A DNA stretch of 64,000 nt, from the NCBI RefSeq assembly GCF_000182565.1, contig NW_015971542.1, positions 630,976-694,975 of the forward strand, given 5' to 3'. Below the pieces are notes generated by a model. That model worked only from the letters and a program-made list of their open reading frames with translations. It was not told the origin of the DNA and did not search any database. Numbering within the stretch: position 1 is the stretch's first letter; each line of letters starts with the position of its first letter. The DNA comes from Spizellomyces punctatus DAOM BR117 (lineage: Eukaryota; Chytridiomycota; Chytridiomycetes; Spizellomycetales; Spizellomycetaceae). A program made the position numbers and the translations under genes. This document shows positions 1 to 13,018 of this stretch, in pieces.

Positions 1-672
1 TTTTGTGTTTTGACCCAGACGTATCTCACGAACGGCATGTAGATCCACTAGTAGAGGAAGGTAGTAACATGTTAGTTAAGCGCAAATGGATATGTGGATA
101 TATGAACATATTGAAGTAGGAGATTGCCATGCTTTGGTGAGGACACTGCAACGACAGGAGGGGAAAGATAGCACAATGTTACCTGAAGATTGATGTGACT
201 TCTTCTTTTTTGATTCCCAAAAGATTTGAAGCGACTGGAGATCAACTCGAATATGTCTCTCTGCTGGACGAGATGACGCTTTTGATGGATATTTGATCAT
301 TCGTATTCCGCTCGTCAGAACGTGCTCGACATGCTCTGGTTTCACCGGGAGCAATGGCGGTGGGGATACTCCACTGCAGAGGGTTAGGTCAGTAGCATCA
401 AAGGTAAGGCCGGGTTGAGGAGAGCGTTCAGGAGGCGGTAGGTCCCCCTGAACAGGGAGCGTAGATTTGGAACCTTCATCAACTTTGCTCAGACATAGAG
501 ACAGCTGCGAAAGGGGCGGAGAATGTGTGGTGCTACTGCTGAGTACTTTCTCAAAGGAAGCTTGTTTCTGGAGAATGTTTTCAGTCGACTTTGCTGCGTA
601 CACATCAACTGCCGCAGGCGCTCTGTAAAGCACCGGCTGTGAAGCTTCCGTCGTCATTGCATCAAAGGTCAT
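1..672 (-). CDS. Phosphoinositide-specific phospholipase C, N-terminal part (PH domain), runs off left edge
   Basis: Only the first two exons are in the window. Exon 1 (672 down to about 183) starts with ATG at 672 and encodes a Ser/Pro-rich, probably disordered leader, then the beginning of a PH domain (SGIRMIKYPSK ... LQIFWESKKKK). A GT..AG intron of about 135 nt follows (donor gtaac at 182, acceptor tag at 48-50). Exon 2 (47 down to 1) continues in phase as VDLHAVREIRLGQNTK. That closing strand, with I-R-E-I-R-x-G-x-x-T, is typical of the PH domain that opens PLC-delta-like enzymes, which cleave PIP2 to IP3 and diacylglycerol at membranes. The catalytic X/Y barrel would lie left of the window, so the PLC call rests on the PH signature alone. 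Another PH-domain protein is possible. Confidence 0.6.
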
Positions 673-1335
673 TGGAAGAAGCGATTACTTGGACAGGACG
701 ACCACGCCACTCGTGGGAGAAACCAGCGTGTACGCCTGTTCTCAGCCCACCAAGGCTTTAGCCGCTCGCTCTCACACAATAGCTCGTAGTGCTAAACAAT
801 CCGCTATTTGATAGAGGTGAGAGGGAGGATGACGGTGATTTACTTTTTATCCACTCGGGGCCGTAAGGGTCGGTGAGACTTTTTTCTACGACAACAGATT
901 CCCCGAGATAGCGGCACAAAAGAAAAAGGCGGGAACCAATGACGACCAAAGACCACAAGGACACCGTTAAAGCAACAAGGGCTGTGAAGCTCAGCAGGAA
1001 GGGACGGTCATTGACGTTCCTGAGGTACAATGGACCTGCAAGTAGGATAAAATGGTTACGCCCAAACCAACATGCGACCGTCAACCAGCAGCGCCCGAAA
1101 GCACCGATAAGCAAGCCTTACTAGCACGCGTTGGTGAGTCCGATGATTTCTTAGTGACAAAATCCATGCGGGTTGTTTTTGCCTCACGCGGAGGGGTCGG
1201 TGGCAGTGCAAAAGCTTCTAGAATCCATCCAATAATGACATTCGAATGCGCCATTCGGACATTCGGACAGCTGAGATTGACCCTACCCGTCTTTTGGTTT
1301 TCCCTGGCCATAACGCAAAGCTTGTCTTGAAAAAC
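673..1335. other. Divergent intergenic region between the PLC start and MCM5
   Basis: About 660 bp separate the two diverging start codons. The minus strand holds an open stretch (1114 down to 758, 118 codons) whose translation is strongly hydrophobic, with two likely membrane segments (around CWLTVACWFG and FTALVALTVSLWSLVVIG). It has no ATG, and a stop lies just upstream, so it could at most be the last exon of an unseen gene. I see no family match and do not call it a gene. Confidence 0.35.
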
Positions 1336-4515
<3,180 letters not shown>

Positions 4516-4732
4516 AGTCGGAGCCGCTAGTTGTAATATCAGTTTTGTGATTATCTTTCTTGCTGTAAAATATACTTCTCCCTTATGTATTAAACCATAA
4601 TGGACGGCTCTGCGGATTTGCGAACAAATCATCCGCCCCCTGAGTCTGATACTACAAGTGAAGATTTCAAGGCCAAGAACATTATTCCCATCAGTTCTGA
4701 ACGCCCATTGATCATCGATGCTTCGCAGCAAT

Positions 4733-6125
4733 CTATTTAGTTTGACGCTTTTTGATTCTCAAGCTCTGGCGCTTTGCGGCGGTTGCTTGCTGCACCAAGT
4801 GCTCCGGAATCCATTCCATATCGGGCTCACCAGGTTTGACATCGGTCTCTTTGACGACAGCGACAGGCTTGACCCGCTTTGCACGAGACGTCTACAGAAG
4901 GTTGGCGTTAGGTTCGGTGTGTTACACTGACAATCTGAAGCATAAATATACCTTCTTTCCACCAAAGAACGATTCATACACAAAGTAACCAACGCCCGCA
5001 AAGAAGCCGGCACCAAGAAGGTAAATAGATATGCTAAAAAAAATCGGTTAAAATCTAAGGACAGGTCGTGCAAGCGGAAACTCGACATCGATCAATATAC
5101 CTCTGAAGATCGAACAACGAATCATTTTCGACTACGGTAACGATTCCTTTGTAGCCGATCGCACGGTGGATGTTACCCGCCTGTATAGTGAACTTGTCAG
5201 AGAATGCCCCGGAATGGTCGTCTCAAAGCCATTGGATAACGTACAGAGTTGATCATATCCACAAACACAATCAAGTTGAGTTCCATTGGTTCCACTTCGA
5301 CAATAAATCTGAACGGAACGGTAACCTCGTCGTTGATGTCGACATCTGTTCAATGGACAACGACGTTATGATGAACATTTGTTCGGGTCGGGATCAGACA
5401 TATCAGTGTCCTTACCCGTCCTGTAACGGTAGGCAGTAAGCTAGAGAGAGGAGTGTCAAACAACATTCGGAACATGACAGAATCTATGCAGCGATAGTCA
5501 GATCTAGATACTCACGTTGCGCACAATCAACGACGAGTTGTGAGGATAAGTCAAGACACCAGATATCGCGGCTATGGTCTGGTTCAACTCTCCTTTGTTT
5601 GACACAGTAATGAGGATCTCAACTTCTTCGCCAGTGGGAATAGCTATGATACGAGAAATGCTTAGCTGACCCCATTGGCGTGTTCGCGAGGAGTTGAACG
5701 TTCCGATACTCACTGCCGAAGCGATGTTTTGGAAATTCGTGAGCGAAGGAGACGCCAGCCAACGCTTCATTGTCTTCCTCATCGACAAACGAGCCTGATA
5801 CACCGACACCTAAATGGGAATTACAAGGTCAATTGAGCGATGCACAGTACCAGTTTCTGCGGTGCAAGTTTCGCGCCTTTGGACACGGTTGCATCTTCAA
5901 AATACGATCTCGTCCAAATATGTCTTGGTCACGCAGAGTCTCATATCAAACAGTCAGCCAGCAGCCCAGAAAAACTAGGAGCCGTTCAATGTCTTTCGCC
6001 CTCATCCCGTGGTCATCTTCCTTTAACCCCAACTTTGACGTCGCGTCTTGGGACTACCTACACAGTGGAGATATCACCAGCATGGCCAAGCCAAGCCATA
6101 ACAGGAAGCGTCGCAAGGAAGCCAT
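4733..6125 (-). CDS. SSR1: Translocon-associated protein subunit alpha (TRAP-alpha / SSR1)
   Basis: TRAP-alpha is a single-pass ER membrane protein bound to the Sec61 translocon that helps some substrates enter the ER. The ATG at 6125 opens a signal peptide (MASLRRFLLWLGLAMLVIS). After introns come an acidic lumenal stretch (GSFVDEEDNEAL), then the TRAP-alpha beta-sandwich: PTGEEVEILITVSNKGE, SGVLTYPHNSSLIVRN, then PFRFIVEVEPMELNLIVFVD and YKGIVTVVENDSLFDLQ. The membrane helix is SIYLLGAGFFAGVGYFVYE. A basic cytosolic tail follows, with the family feature DMEWIPEHLV, ending KRQTK before TAG at 4733. At least six introns are needed. It shares a 176-bp divergent promoter with the Tim17-family gene. 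The family is clear in animals and plants; the fungal relative (Irc22) is usually far more diverged. Confidence 0.9.
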
Positions 6126-6301
6126 GACGTTCAGAGATTCGGCCGAATGCGATGAGGGTCAATAAGTTATCGATCTCTGACCGACAACTTTGCTGGACCA
6201 GTGCGGTTCAAGTCATGGTCAGATACGCTGTTGTCGTGGCAACGAAGCCCAGATCTGCCCAGGCAAACCTTCACCTTCTGCCCCAACCAGAATTCAAAAG
6301 T

Positions 6302-7107
6302 ATGGACAATAACAAGGAGCTTGGACCTGTATCGCCGAACGGTGTTGGTACTCTGCCTGTGCCGACAGCCCAGAATGCGCTTACAACATCCTTTTCTCTG
6401 CCTCCAACCACTTCCTATTATACCTCGCTACCGTCCAATGTCTTAGCCTACATAACCGCCCGAAATTCCAAAGCCCGTGCTGAAGCCCGCTCGCAACTAT
6501 CACCCGAAGTTATCTGGACGCTCCATCTTGGTTTTGCAGGAGCACTTGGAGGATTTATGACCGGCTTTTATCTTGGTGGACGACAGAGATCATATCAATT
6601 CCTGGCGGAGAATGCTCACCGAATGCCCAAAACCGTGGCAGGATGGTATTACTATCACAAGTACAAGAATTATGAGATTGCCCATTTTGGCTTCAAATCT
6701 GGGTTCAAATATGCTGGTCGGTTTGGGGCGATATCCGCTGGATTTGGAGCATCAGAAGCCCTTTTGGAGGCGCTGACGGGGAGGGAAAGCTGGGTCAACA
6801 CCGTTGGAGCGGGTCTTGCGGCCTCCATAGCATTCTCGGCTGCAAGTACGTGTAAGATGTACGATACGTTTCTGAAGGAGCACCTTGCTAATTTGCAGTA
6901 CACTCTCCTGCAGGTCGGCTAACATATCAATACGCCAAGTACGCCGTGCTATTTGGGCTGTGCTCATCTTTTGCGGTTGGCATGCTGGAAGACACGTATG
7001 CATATCTTTATGGTCGATCGGTCAAGTATGATCGCGTACGTTCCGGGGATAGCTTTTGGATACCAGGGTGGGATAGCATACATGACATGAAAAAGGAGCC
7101 ACAATAA
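6302..7107 (+). CDS. Tim17/Tim22/Tim23-family mitochondrial membrane protein (possibly TIMMDC1-like)
   Basis: Two exons (6302-6845, 6914-7107) encode 245 residues. After about 80 polar residues there is a Tim17-type region of four hydrophobic helices rich in Gly and small residues: LHLGFAGALGGFMTGFYLGG, GFKSGFKYAGRFGAISAGFG, NTVGAGLAASIAFSAAS, and YAVLFGLCSSFAVGMLEDTY. A conserved-looking basic/aromatic loop (GWYYYHKYKNYEIAHFGF) lies between helices 1 and 2. The family contains inner-membrane protein translocases and the complex I assembly factor TIMMDC1, and the H..GF..G.R.G spacing recalls the latter. I can support the family, not the exact member. I chose the ATG at 6302 because an upstream in-frame ATG (6152) would crowd the divergent TRAP-alpha promoter. 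Confidence 0.65.
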
Positions 7108-7728
7108 ACTATTTTACCACCAAGAGCTTTCGGCATATGTGAGCTTCCATCGTTAAAATGGTGACAACATGCCTTGATCAATACGTAGCACCCATTTGAA
7201 CAGGAAGTTTCAGTGTGCTGGAACACCTTATCACCATGCCTCTGTAAAATTCATTGGACAAGTTGATGCGCAATCCTGCGCTGCCTTGCAAGATCACCTA
7301 AAACTAACAGAAACTTCACTCCTCGACTAGTTGACTGAATGTATCCACAGCATGAAACGGTACGGAAGGGTTGGGTCCTTTCGCCCGCGATTAAAATGGC
7401 GCACCGTAGTGCTTGCTCTGGCCTCCTCCTCATCGACAAAGCATTTCAAGAGACAAAACGTCAACTCATGCTCGTACGAAGAAATGATGAAAAAGGCGTT
7501 CCAAATGTAAAGAAAAAAGGCGAGCAACAAAGAAAAAGTAGGCAGTATTTATACCCCCCGCAAGTGGCGCAGGTCATTCCTGCGCCATGGCAACGCGTTT
7601 CGACTGAATTTTGTTTTCGAACCAGCCCGCCAGTGAACAGGCGACAAGGTAACTGGGCTCGCTTCTTCTTGCTTCCCACACTCTACAACTGCAATATCTT
7701 CCCATCCACCGAGAAGGTCGCAGCAAAG
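7108..7728. other. Intergenic region with the eL38 promoter
   Basis: About 620 bp. An AT-rich TATA-like patch (tatttatac, near 7548) lies some 180 bp before the eL38 start and may be its core promoter. A long open frame here crosses into the eL38 start and intron with no family resemblance, so I treat it as chance. Nothing else seen. Confidence 0.4.
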
Positions 7729-8192
7729 ATGGTATGGTTTGGACACGAGTTATTTTATTTGGGCGGAGGAGTTGGACCTTTGCAGAGTGTCCATGGGTTG
7801 CTCAAATCGACGACGAGTTGACTGATTGCGCATTTTCGGCTTTTATCAGCCCAAGCAGATAAAGGAGATCAAGGACTTCCTTATGACCGCCAGGCGTAAG
7901 GATGCCAAGTGTGAGTGTGGCTTCGAGAGCACGTTGCTGGAAAGGAACTGCTGGACTGACAACATGCCTGTTCTCTAGCCGTTAAGATTAAGAAGAACGC
8001 CAACCAGGTCAAGTTCAAGGTGCGCTGCTCAAAGTACCTGTACACGCTCGTCGTCGCTGATGCGGAGAAGGCCGAGAAGTTGAAGCAGTCCTTGCCCCCG
8101 GGTTGGTGCTCTTACATACCAGTGAATGTTTATTGTCTGCGCTAACCTAGTATCATGTCTTGTTAACAGGTTTGGAGGTTAAGAACATTTAA
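7729..8192 (+). CDS. RPL38: 60S ribosomal protein eL38
   Basis: Four exons give 69 residues, the normal eL38 length: 7729-7731, 7850-7910, 7979-8101, 8170-8192. The reading begins [19 protein letters not shown] and ends SLPPGLEVKNI. The first coding exon is just the ATG, followed directly by the donor gtatgg; the second begins CCCAAGCAG (Pro-Lys-Gln) after ttatcag. Phases agree at all three junctions (Ser and Gly codons are split at the last two). The last intron has a GTTGGT donor. eL38 is a small component of the large ribosomal subunit. An intron right after, or inside, the start region is common in ribosomal protein genes. Confidence 0.96.
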
Positions 8193-8374
8193 ATGTTTAG
8201 ATAGCCCGTTTCCCGACTTCAATAAATACTTCTTGTGCCGCTTATATTGTGGTTCACCTGGATACATTTCTGCTGTTTAAAACTGGAAGGAGTAAAATGC
8301 GACAATCTGGACAAGAGCACTATGCCGTATTCATCAGAGTAGAGTCAAGGGATTTGTTGGCCTACTTTATACAA

Positions 8375-10267
8375 TTACACCGGGATATACCATCGCCATA
8401 TGTCATCGCTATTTTCATCTGTTGGGCTTTCCTGCTTTACACTCGTATCCACCGGTAGAACGAATGCGTTTGGGTCATTCCCGTCGTCAAACACATTGAC
8501 TGGCGTGATGGTGACCACGTCTATTTCTTCACCGGTGTCTTCTTCCTGTACCGCACGCTTCTCTGGTTCTTCATTCTGTGCGATAATAACCATGTCGGTT
8601 TTCCACAAGGACTACCCCATAGATGCAGCGATACACTTACTTCATCAAACTCACTCTCCCGTTCATCATATTCTTCATTATCCTCCATTTCTTCAAAGTC
8701 TAAATGTGGTAGATCTCAATGCTTAGGCACCAGCACAATGAGCAATAGGATGGATTACCTGGCGCCAATGCCGAGTATTTTTGTACATAACTGGCGGACC
8801 AAATGTAAATGATTCCAGACAATCCTATGGAGGCCAACATCGGTTTAAATGGATGCGCCTATGCACAAATTTGTGAGCCGCGACAAGGAGACGGATTGAA
8901 TAGGGTACCAACCGCAACGTCCACTAATCCGTCTTTCTCCCCCTCGAGCATTCTGATTAAATTTCCAATGTGCCTGTTCCACAGGTAGATATGATGCGTA
9001 TGCTTAGCGGTTGATCCTAAAGCCATTGATGAGTCCAGGCGACAAACTAGCAATACAAGTTGAACGTACCTCCGATGACATATTCCCCGTCAGCGCTGAA
9101 GCAGCATTTTGCCCATTGGCTTCGGTTCACTGAGTCCAAAAATTTCTGTTCATTGTCCAATACTATAGTATCCGCATCTTGTTCCACAATGAAAACCCTT
9201 ATTGTTTTGTCATTCGAATTCACGACAAGGTCCCTTTGTTGTGAAAGAGGGTTTAGTCTGTAACGCCTAGAGGAATCGACCCTTCAACTGTTCATACCGG
9301 CCCTTTGCGTCAAAATGCATCCCTCGAATTCCAGTACTAGTGGCCCGAATGACATTGCAAACCTAATAGCGCATGATTATCAAGTGCGCACAGCGAAACA
9401 CACTCACAGACGGCAGGAGAAATGTCGAACCTTGAGAGTTTCTGTGTTCAGCACAACGATGCTGCCTTTATGGCTCCCGATGAAGACATTATTCCCATAT
9501 GGAGCAAAACACACAGCCGTGCACCGTTCATCCCAAGCCTTTCTGCAAATGAGTCAATAGTTGCCACTGACCCAAACTCAATAGCTGGAGAAGATACCTT
9601 GAGGAGTTCACCAGAGGCCTCAAATGCAGCGGGAAAATCGAATCGCTCTATCTTCCCCCCGAGATTCTCAGAAAGCCGAACGCAGACTGCTGAACCACCA
9701 TGCAACAGCGCAACAAAGAGATTGCTACAGGAAACGTTTGATGAGCCAAAACAGAAGCACCTGGTCAAAAGATCCACAAATGGTACTGACGTGTTCAAGG
9801 GATGCATTTGAGCTGAAATGACAGGGCAGTCGAATCGAATCGTTCTTGCTCTTGACCCATCCATCAAATCCCAATATATACCATTCCAATCCGACGACGC
9901 GGTCAAAATATATCGTCCAGATCGTGACCAACTAGAGATATAATAGTTGGGATGACAGCAACATGATCGTAAATAGTTCCGGGCTCAGCACGAACCTGAC
10001 CGAATTTATGGAATGTACGTGTCCTGTTAGCGTTCTCGCTATGCCTCGTGTATCCATGTCCCATATAGTGCACACTCCCCTGACGGACCCCGCAGCCAGG
10101 AGGTTACCCTGGTAGTTGAAAGAGCAGCATACTGCACTGTCCTCGCTAGTGAGCTTGTATGCAATGACCTCTGGAATATGCTGACCGAAGGGATCTACGT
10201 GGACATATTTAGGAAAATATTATTGGATAGTCCATGTTCTCATCCTACCAAGCAGCTCCAAATTCAT
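8375..10267 (-). CDS. SWD1: RBBP5/Swd1, WD40 subunit of the COMPASS/MLL histone H3K4 methyltransferase
   Basis: RBBP5 is a WD40 propeller scaffold that activates the Set1/MLL H3K4 methyltransferase. The ATG at 10267 gives MNLELL, identical to the start of the animal protein, followed after an intron (about 10214-10247) by DPFGQHIPEVIAYKLTS. WD blades follow: VCCSFNYQGNLLAAGSVRG, CTIWDMDTRGIARTLTGH, WSRSGRYILTASSDWNG, and near the end HHIYLWNRHIGNLIRMLEG. The hallmark activation segment EEYDERESEFDE is at about 8645-8690, then an acidic tail with EEIDVVTITPV, matching the animal tail pattern, to TAA at 8375. Several exons are joined by GT..AG introns. It is divergent from P2, about 1 kb away. 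The middle exon borders are approximate. Confidence 0.9.
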
Positions 10268-11079
10268 GTTGCCCCCATGCGGTCTGCCAGTGGGCCAGAC
10301 TGCAAGTCAACAAAAAAGAGGCCACTTTGTGCGGTCTCCAAAGGCTAGCACGCACGGAAACAGATCTGGCGGGAATTCTACGCTCAATCACAATTGCGAT
10401 CGTTGAGATCTCCAAGCTCTGATGATGATATCTGTATCTGTGGGGGGAAAAGATGACAGCCTGGGAAAATGGGCACGATGACTTATATAGGATCTTTTGG
10501 ATCAAATCATAGTTCATGAGTCTAAATCGAGTAAAATGATGATTAAATTGGTTGGAATCTATGTACTAGTGCCAATACCCATCGGCTCACCAATATGGAT
10601 GGTTAAGAACACGAAGCCTGGCTGTGCCATGTTTAAAGTGTTATCTTGGCCAGAATCTATCGGCTACGCATTATTTGATGATGCAAAAGTCCTGGACCTA
10701 CACAGATGCAACACCGGCTTCCCCAAAGTCACCAAACTTATACTTTGGTCTAAAAGTCGTATGGGGGCTTGATCAGACGAAATTGACCGCTGACTCGATG
10801 GAGTACGTTGATGCATATATGACACGCAGAGCAAAGCAGTCTACGTCATACTGAAAAACTCAACTCATGCATACATATATAATTGCGGTCGAGTAGCGAT
10901 CCCCCTGCCAGTGTGCTCAGAGTATTCTAGGACACCGCCAGCTTCAAGATAGGACCTTTTGATGGGCACGGATCACGTGATAAGTGTCGTCCTCAACAAG
11001 ATACGCGCTGCCTGGCATTCCTCTACCACCACTGTCGTTGAAACGGATTTAATTCAAGTCCTCAACCTTCATAACCGCT

Positions 11080-11289
11080 GTAAGTATCTAAACAATGATT
11101 GCTGGAGAAAAGAGGATGGAGGAAATATATAGTGAGGTGGTTGGCCAGTTGGATGGATGGATGGATGGATCATAGTTGCTGGGCACGAATTTGTTTGCTG
11201 CCCCATTGAACATGCATGCAACACGACTCGCTCCAGGTTGAAGAACATGAAAACTGAAACTTGGCCTGATCATATCTTGGACCTGGTAG
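11080..11289 (+). other. Putative 5'UTR intron of the P2 gene
   Basis: The donor gtaagtat at 11080 and the acceptor tag ending at 11289 are consistent with the intron style of the window. Removing it places the start codon four bases downstream of the junction. The call is from splice-site form and position only. Confidence 0.45.
11150..11170. repeat. (TGGA)n tetranucleotide repeat
   Basis: About five tandem TGGA units inside the putative P2 5'UTR intron. The complementary CCAT repeat lies in the matching intron of the ubiquitin-eL40 gene at 50532-50550. Confidence 0.9.
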
Positions 11290-11293
11290 AAAG

Positions 11294-11702
11294 ATGAAGC
11301 ACCTTGCAGCCTACCTGCTCGCCACCCTTGGCGGTAACGAATCCCCTTCCGCTGCGGACATCAAGAAAATCCTCAGCGCTGTCGGTATTGAGGCCGAGGA
11401 GGAGCGGATCTCCAAGCTCATTGCTGAACTCAATGGAAAGGACATCAACGAGGTGGGATATGCGCTGTGTTGAGGAACAAGGGGACCATGGGAAACTCAA
11501 CATACGTCTATTTTGGTCATTTCACTAGTTGATCGCTGAAGGTTCCAAGAAACTTTCCTCTCTCCCTGCTGGTGGTGCCGCCCCTGCTGCGGGTGGTGCT
11601 GCCGCTGCCGGTGGTGCTGCTGCGGAAGCTCCCAAGGAAGAGAAGAAGGAAGAGGCTAAGGAGGAGTCTGACGACGAGATGGGCTTCGGTCTATTCGACT
11701 AA
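11294..11702 (+). CDS. RPP2: 60S acidic ribosomal protein P2
   Basis: Two exons (11294-11452 and 11529-11702) encode 110 residues. The N-terminal dimerisation helices read [16 protein letters not shown], then [19 protein letters not shown] and [12 protein letters not shown]; a Gly/Ala-rich hinge and an acidic [10 protein letters not shown] stretch follow. It ends in [11 protein letters not shown], the conserved tail shared by P0, P1 and P2 that recruits elongation factors (and is the target of ribosome-inactivating proteins). The MKHLAAYLL start separates P2 from P1. The protein forms the ribosomal stalk as P1-P2 dimers on P0. A 5'UTR intron probably precedes it. Confidence 0.96.
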
Positions 11703-12146
11703 GCTCGGCATTGTTAAATATATTCGTTACTCCTTACAAGCAGTGCGCACTATGATTTCTGTAGTTCCTTATGGAATGCCGGGTTGGTAGCTTTGACTTC
11801 ATTGGATTAGGGAGTGGATTCTGCAAGAGAAGTCAGCGCTAAGTGACTTTGAGCATTGCCATATGGTAAAGTTTAGGGCGAAAGGTACTGTTGCAGAGAA
11901 GCATTGACGGAAGTCGGAACCACATGTGTGCTTGTCATCGAACAGATATATCCCAATGGTGCCCGGGATCTGGGAAAGGATTGTTCAACCTTTTTTTGAC
12001 AGTTTGGCCCAGACCTTCTCCAAGGCAATCATTTACAATGATGCGGCTCTTTAGTTTGTAGATCGCAACCGGACATCAACTTGAGACTTGTTTCTTCTCG
12101 TTAGGAACAGTTTAAATTCTCTAAGTTCCTTATATTGCAATAACCA
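11703..12146. other. Intergenic region between P2 and the RING gene
   Basis: About 440 bp holding the P2 3'UTR and the upstream region of the next gene. I see no open frame, repeat or RNA signature that I can support. Confidence 0.5.
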
Positions 12147-13018
12147 TGTCTGTTGAGGCAGTTCGTTGCTATGGAGATCCTATCAAGGGAAACACTTGCT
12201 ACAACATGGATTTGCGCAGATGCACGATGCACCTTTGCGCCTTGGTCTAAAGATAGCATGCCAATTGTGCGCCAGCTAATCCTGATCAATTTCTACAAAA
12301 GCGAACCGTTGTATATCATTTGCAGCCGGAAATGAACGACAAAATCAGATCGCGAATCACAGAGTTGGAGAGCGTCGCAAAGCAGATCACCAGTGCCCAA
12401 AAGGAAACTCGTCGAACTTCGATTGCGAGAAACCGAGCTACGAAAAGACTTGGGAATCTTGTTTTCTGAGAGAATACATGACAAAACTCTGCTGTCCCAT
12501 CTTCATGTCAGTCGAGATTTGAGTAATCTGATTGAGCGTTACAACGAGATCAGCGCTTTCAAAAAGACCTGTCGCTGATTCCGCCGCCCAAAGGATTTCA
12601 CGAATTCTAGAGAACTCGGCATTTGCTGTCCTCTCTGACAGAAGTCAGCTTGCCTCTACATGATGTAGAGTTTCAAGGTGGTAAACACAAACATATATTT
12701 CGCTATTTGGTAGGAACCACCGGACCTTTGTGCGATTGGATCGATTTCAACGTGGTAGAGAAAGAGCTGGCAGTTCAAAATTGCATTCTTCAGCTGTCCA
12801 GCATGTTCGACGCTAACTATATTGGCGGAAAAAGTGGAGACATGTACGAATGCCGAGTGTGTATGGTCTCCAATGTTCAAATGGTTGCTCTCACCGTTTG
12901 TGGGCACGTGATATGCGAAGCTTGCAGCAAAAGGCTCGATCGCTGTCCCGTCTGCAAAAAATGGTTGGGATCGACCTTCACGGAGCGCACAAACGTTGCG
13001 AAGAAAATTTACTTGTAG
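12147..13018 (+). pseudogene. Coiled-coil RING-finger (C3HC4) gene with disrupted reading frame
   Basis: The 3' part is an unmistakable RING finger, about 12841-12960: CRVC, then CGHVICEAC, then CPVC, as in ubiquitin E3 ligases. Upstream, a long charged helix is legible (MNDKIRSRITELESVAKQI, then KLVELRLRETELRKDLG, LSNLIERYNEIS), but it changes frame. A +1 step is needed near the AAAA run at about 12402, another near the AAAAA run at about 12561, and a third between about 12610 and 12660. The first two are repaired by one fewer A. No intron of normal size fits these points. The N-terminal exon (ATG at 12147, MSVEAVRCYGDPIKGN) is tentative. Either a cluster of sequencing errors or a decaying gene explains this. 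The substrate and partner are unknown. Confidence 0.55.

Larger units (their letters stand above)
10268..11293. other. Divergent intergenic region, RBBP5 / ribosomal P2, with a probable 5'UTR intron
   Basis: About 1 kb. Near its right end a good donor (ctg/gtaagtatct, at 11080) and an acceptor (ggtag, ending 11289) frame a likely 210-nt intron in the P2 5'UTR, leaving only aaag before the ATG. Inside it lies a TGGA tetranucleotide repeat (11150-11170). A palindromic CACGTG lies at about 10973. Short open frames at 10497-10854 lack convincing starts or family resemblance. Confidence 0.45.

Noticed and set aside
4600-4740. Plus-strand 46-codon frame starting MDGSADLRTNHPPPESDTTS
   Set aside because: It overlaps the 3' end of TRAP-alpha on the other strand and the MCM5 3'UTR, has no family resemblance, and the TRAP-alpha exon there is well supported.
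7339-7821. Plus-strand frame of 160 codons over the eL38 start
   Set aside because: It runs through the eL38 first exon and intron in another frame and looks like nothing known.
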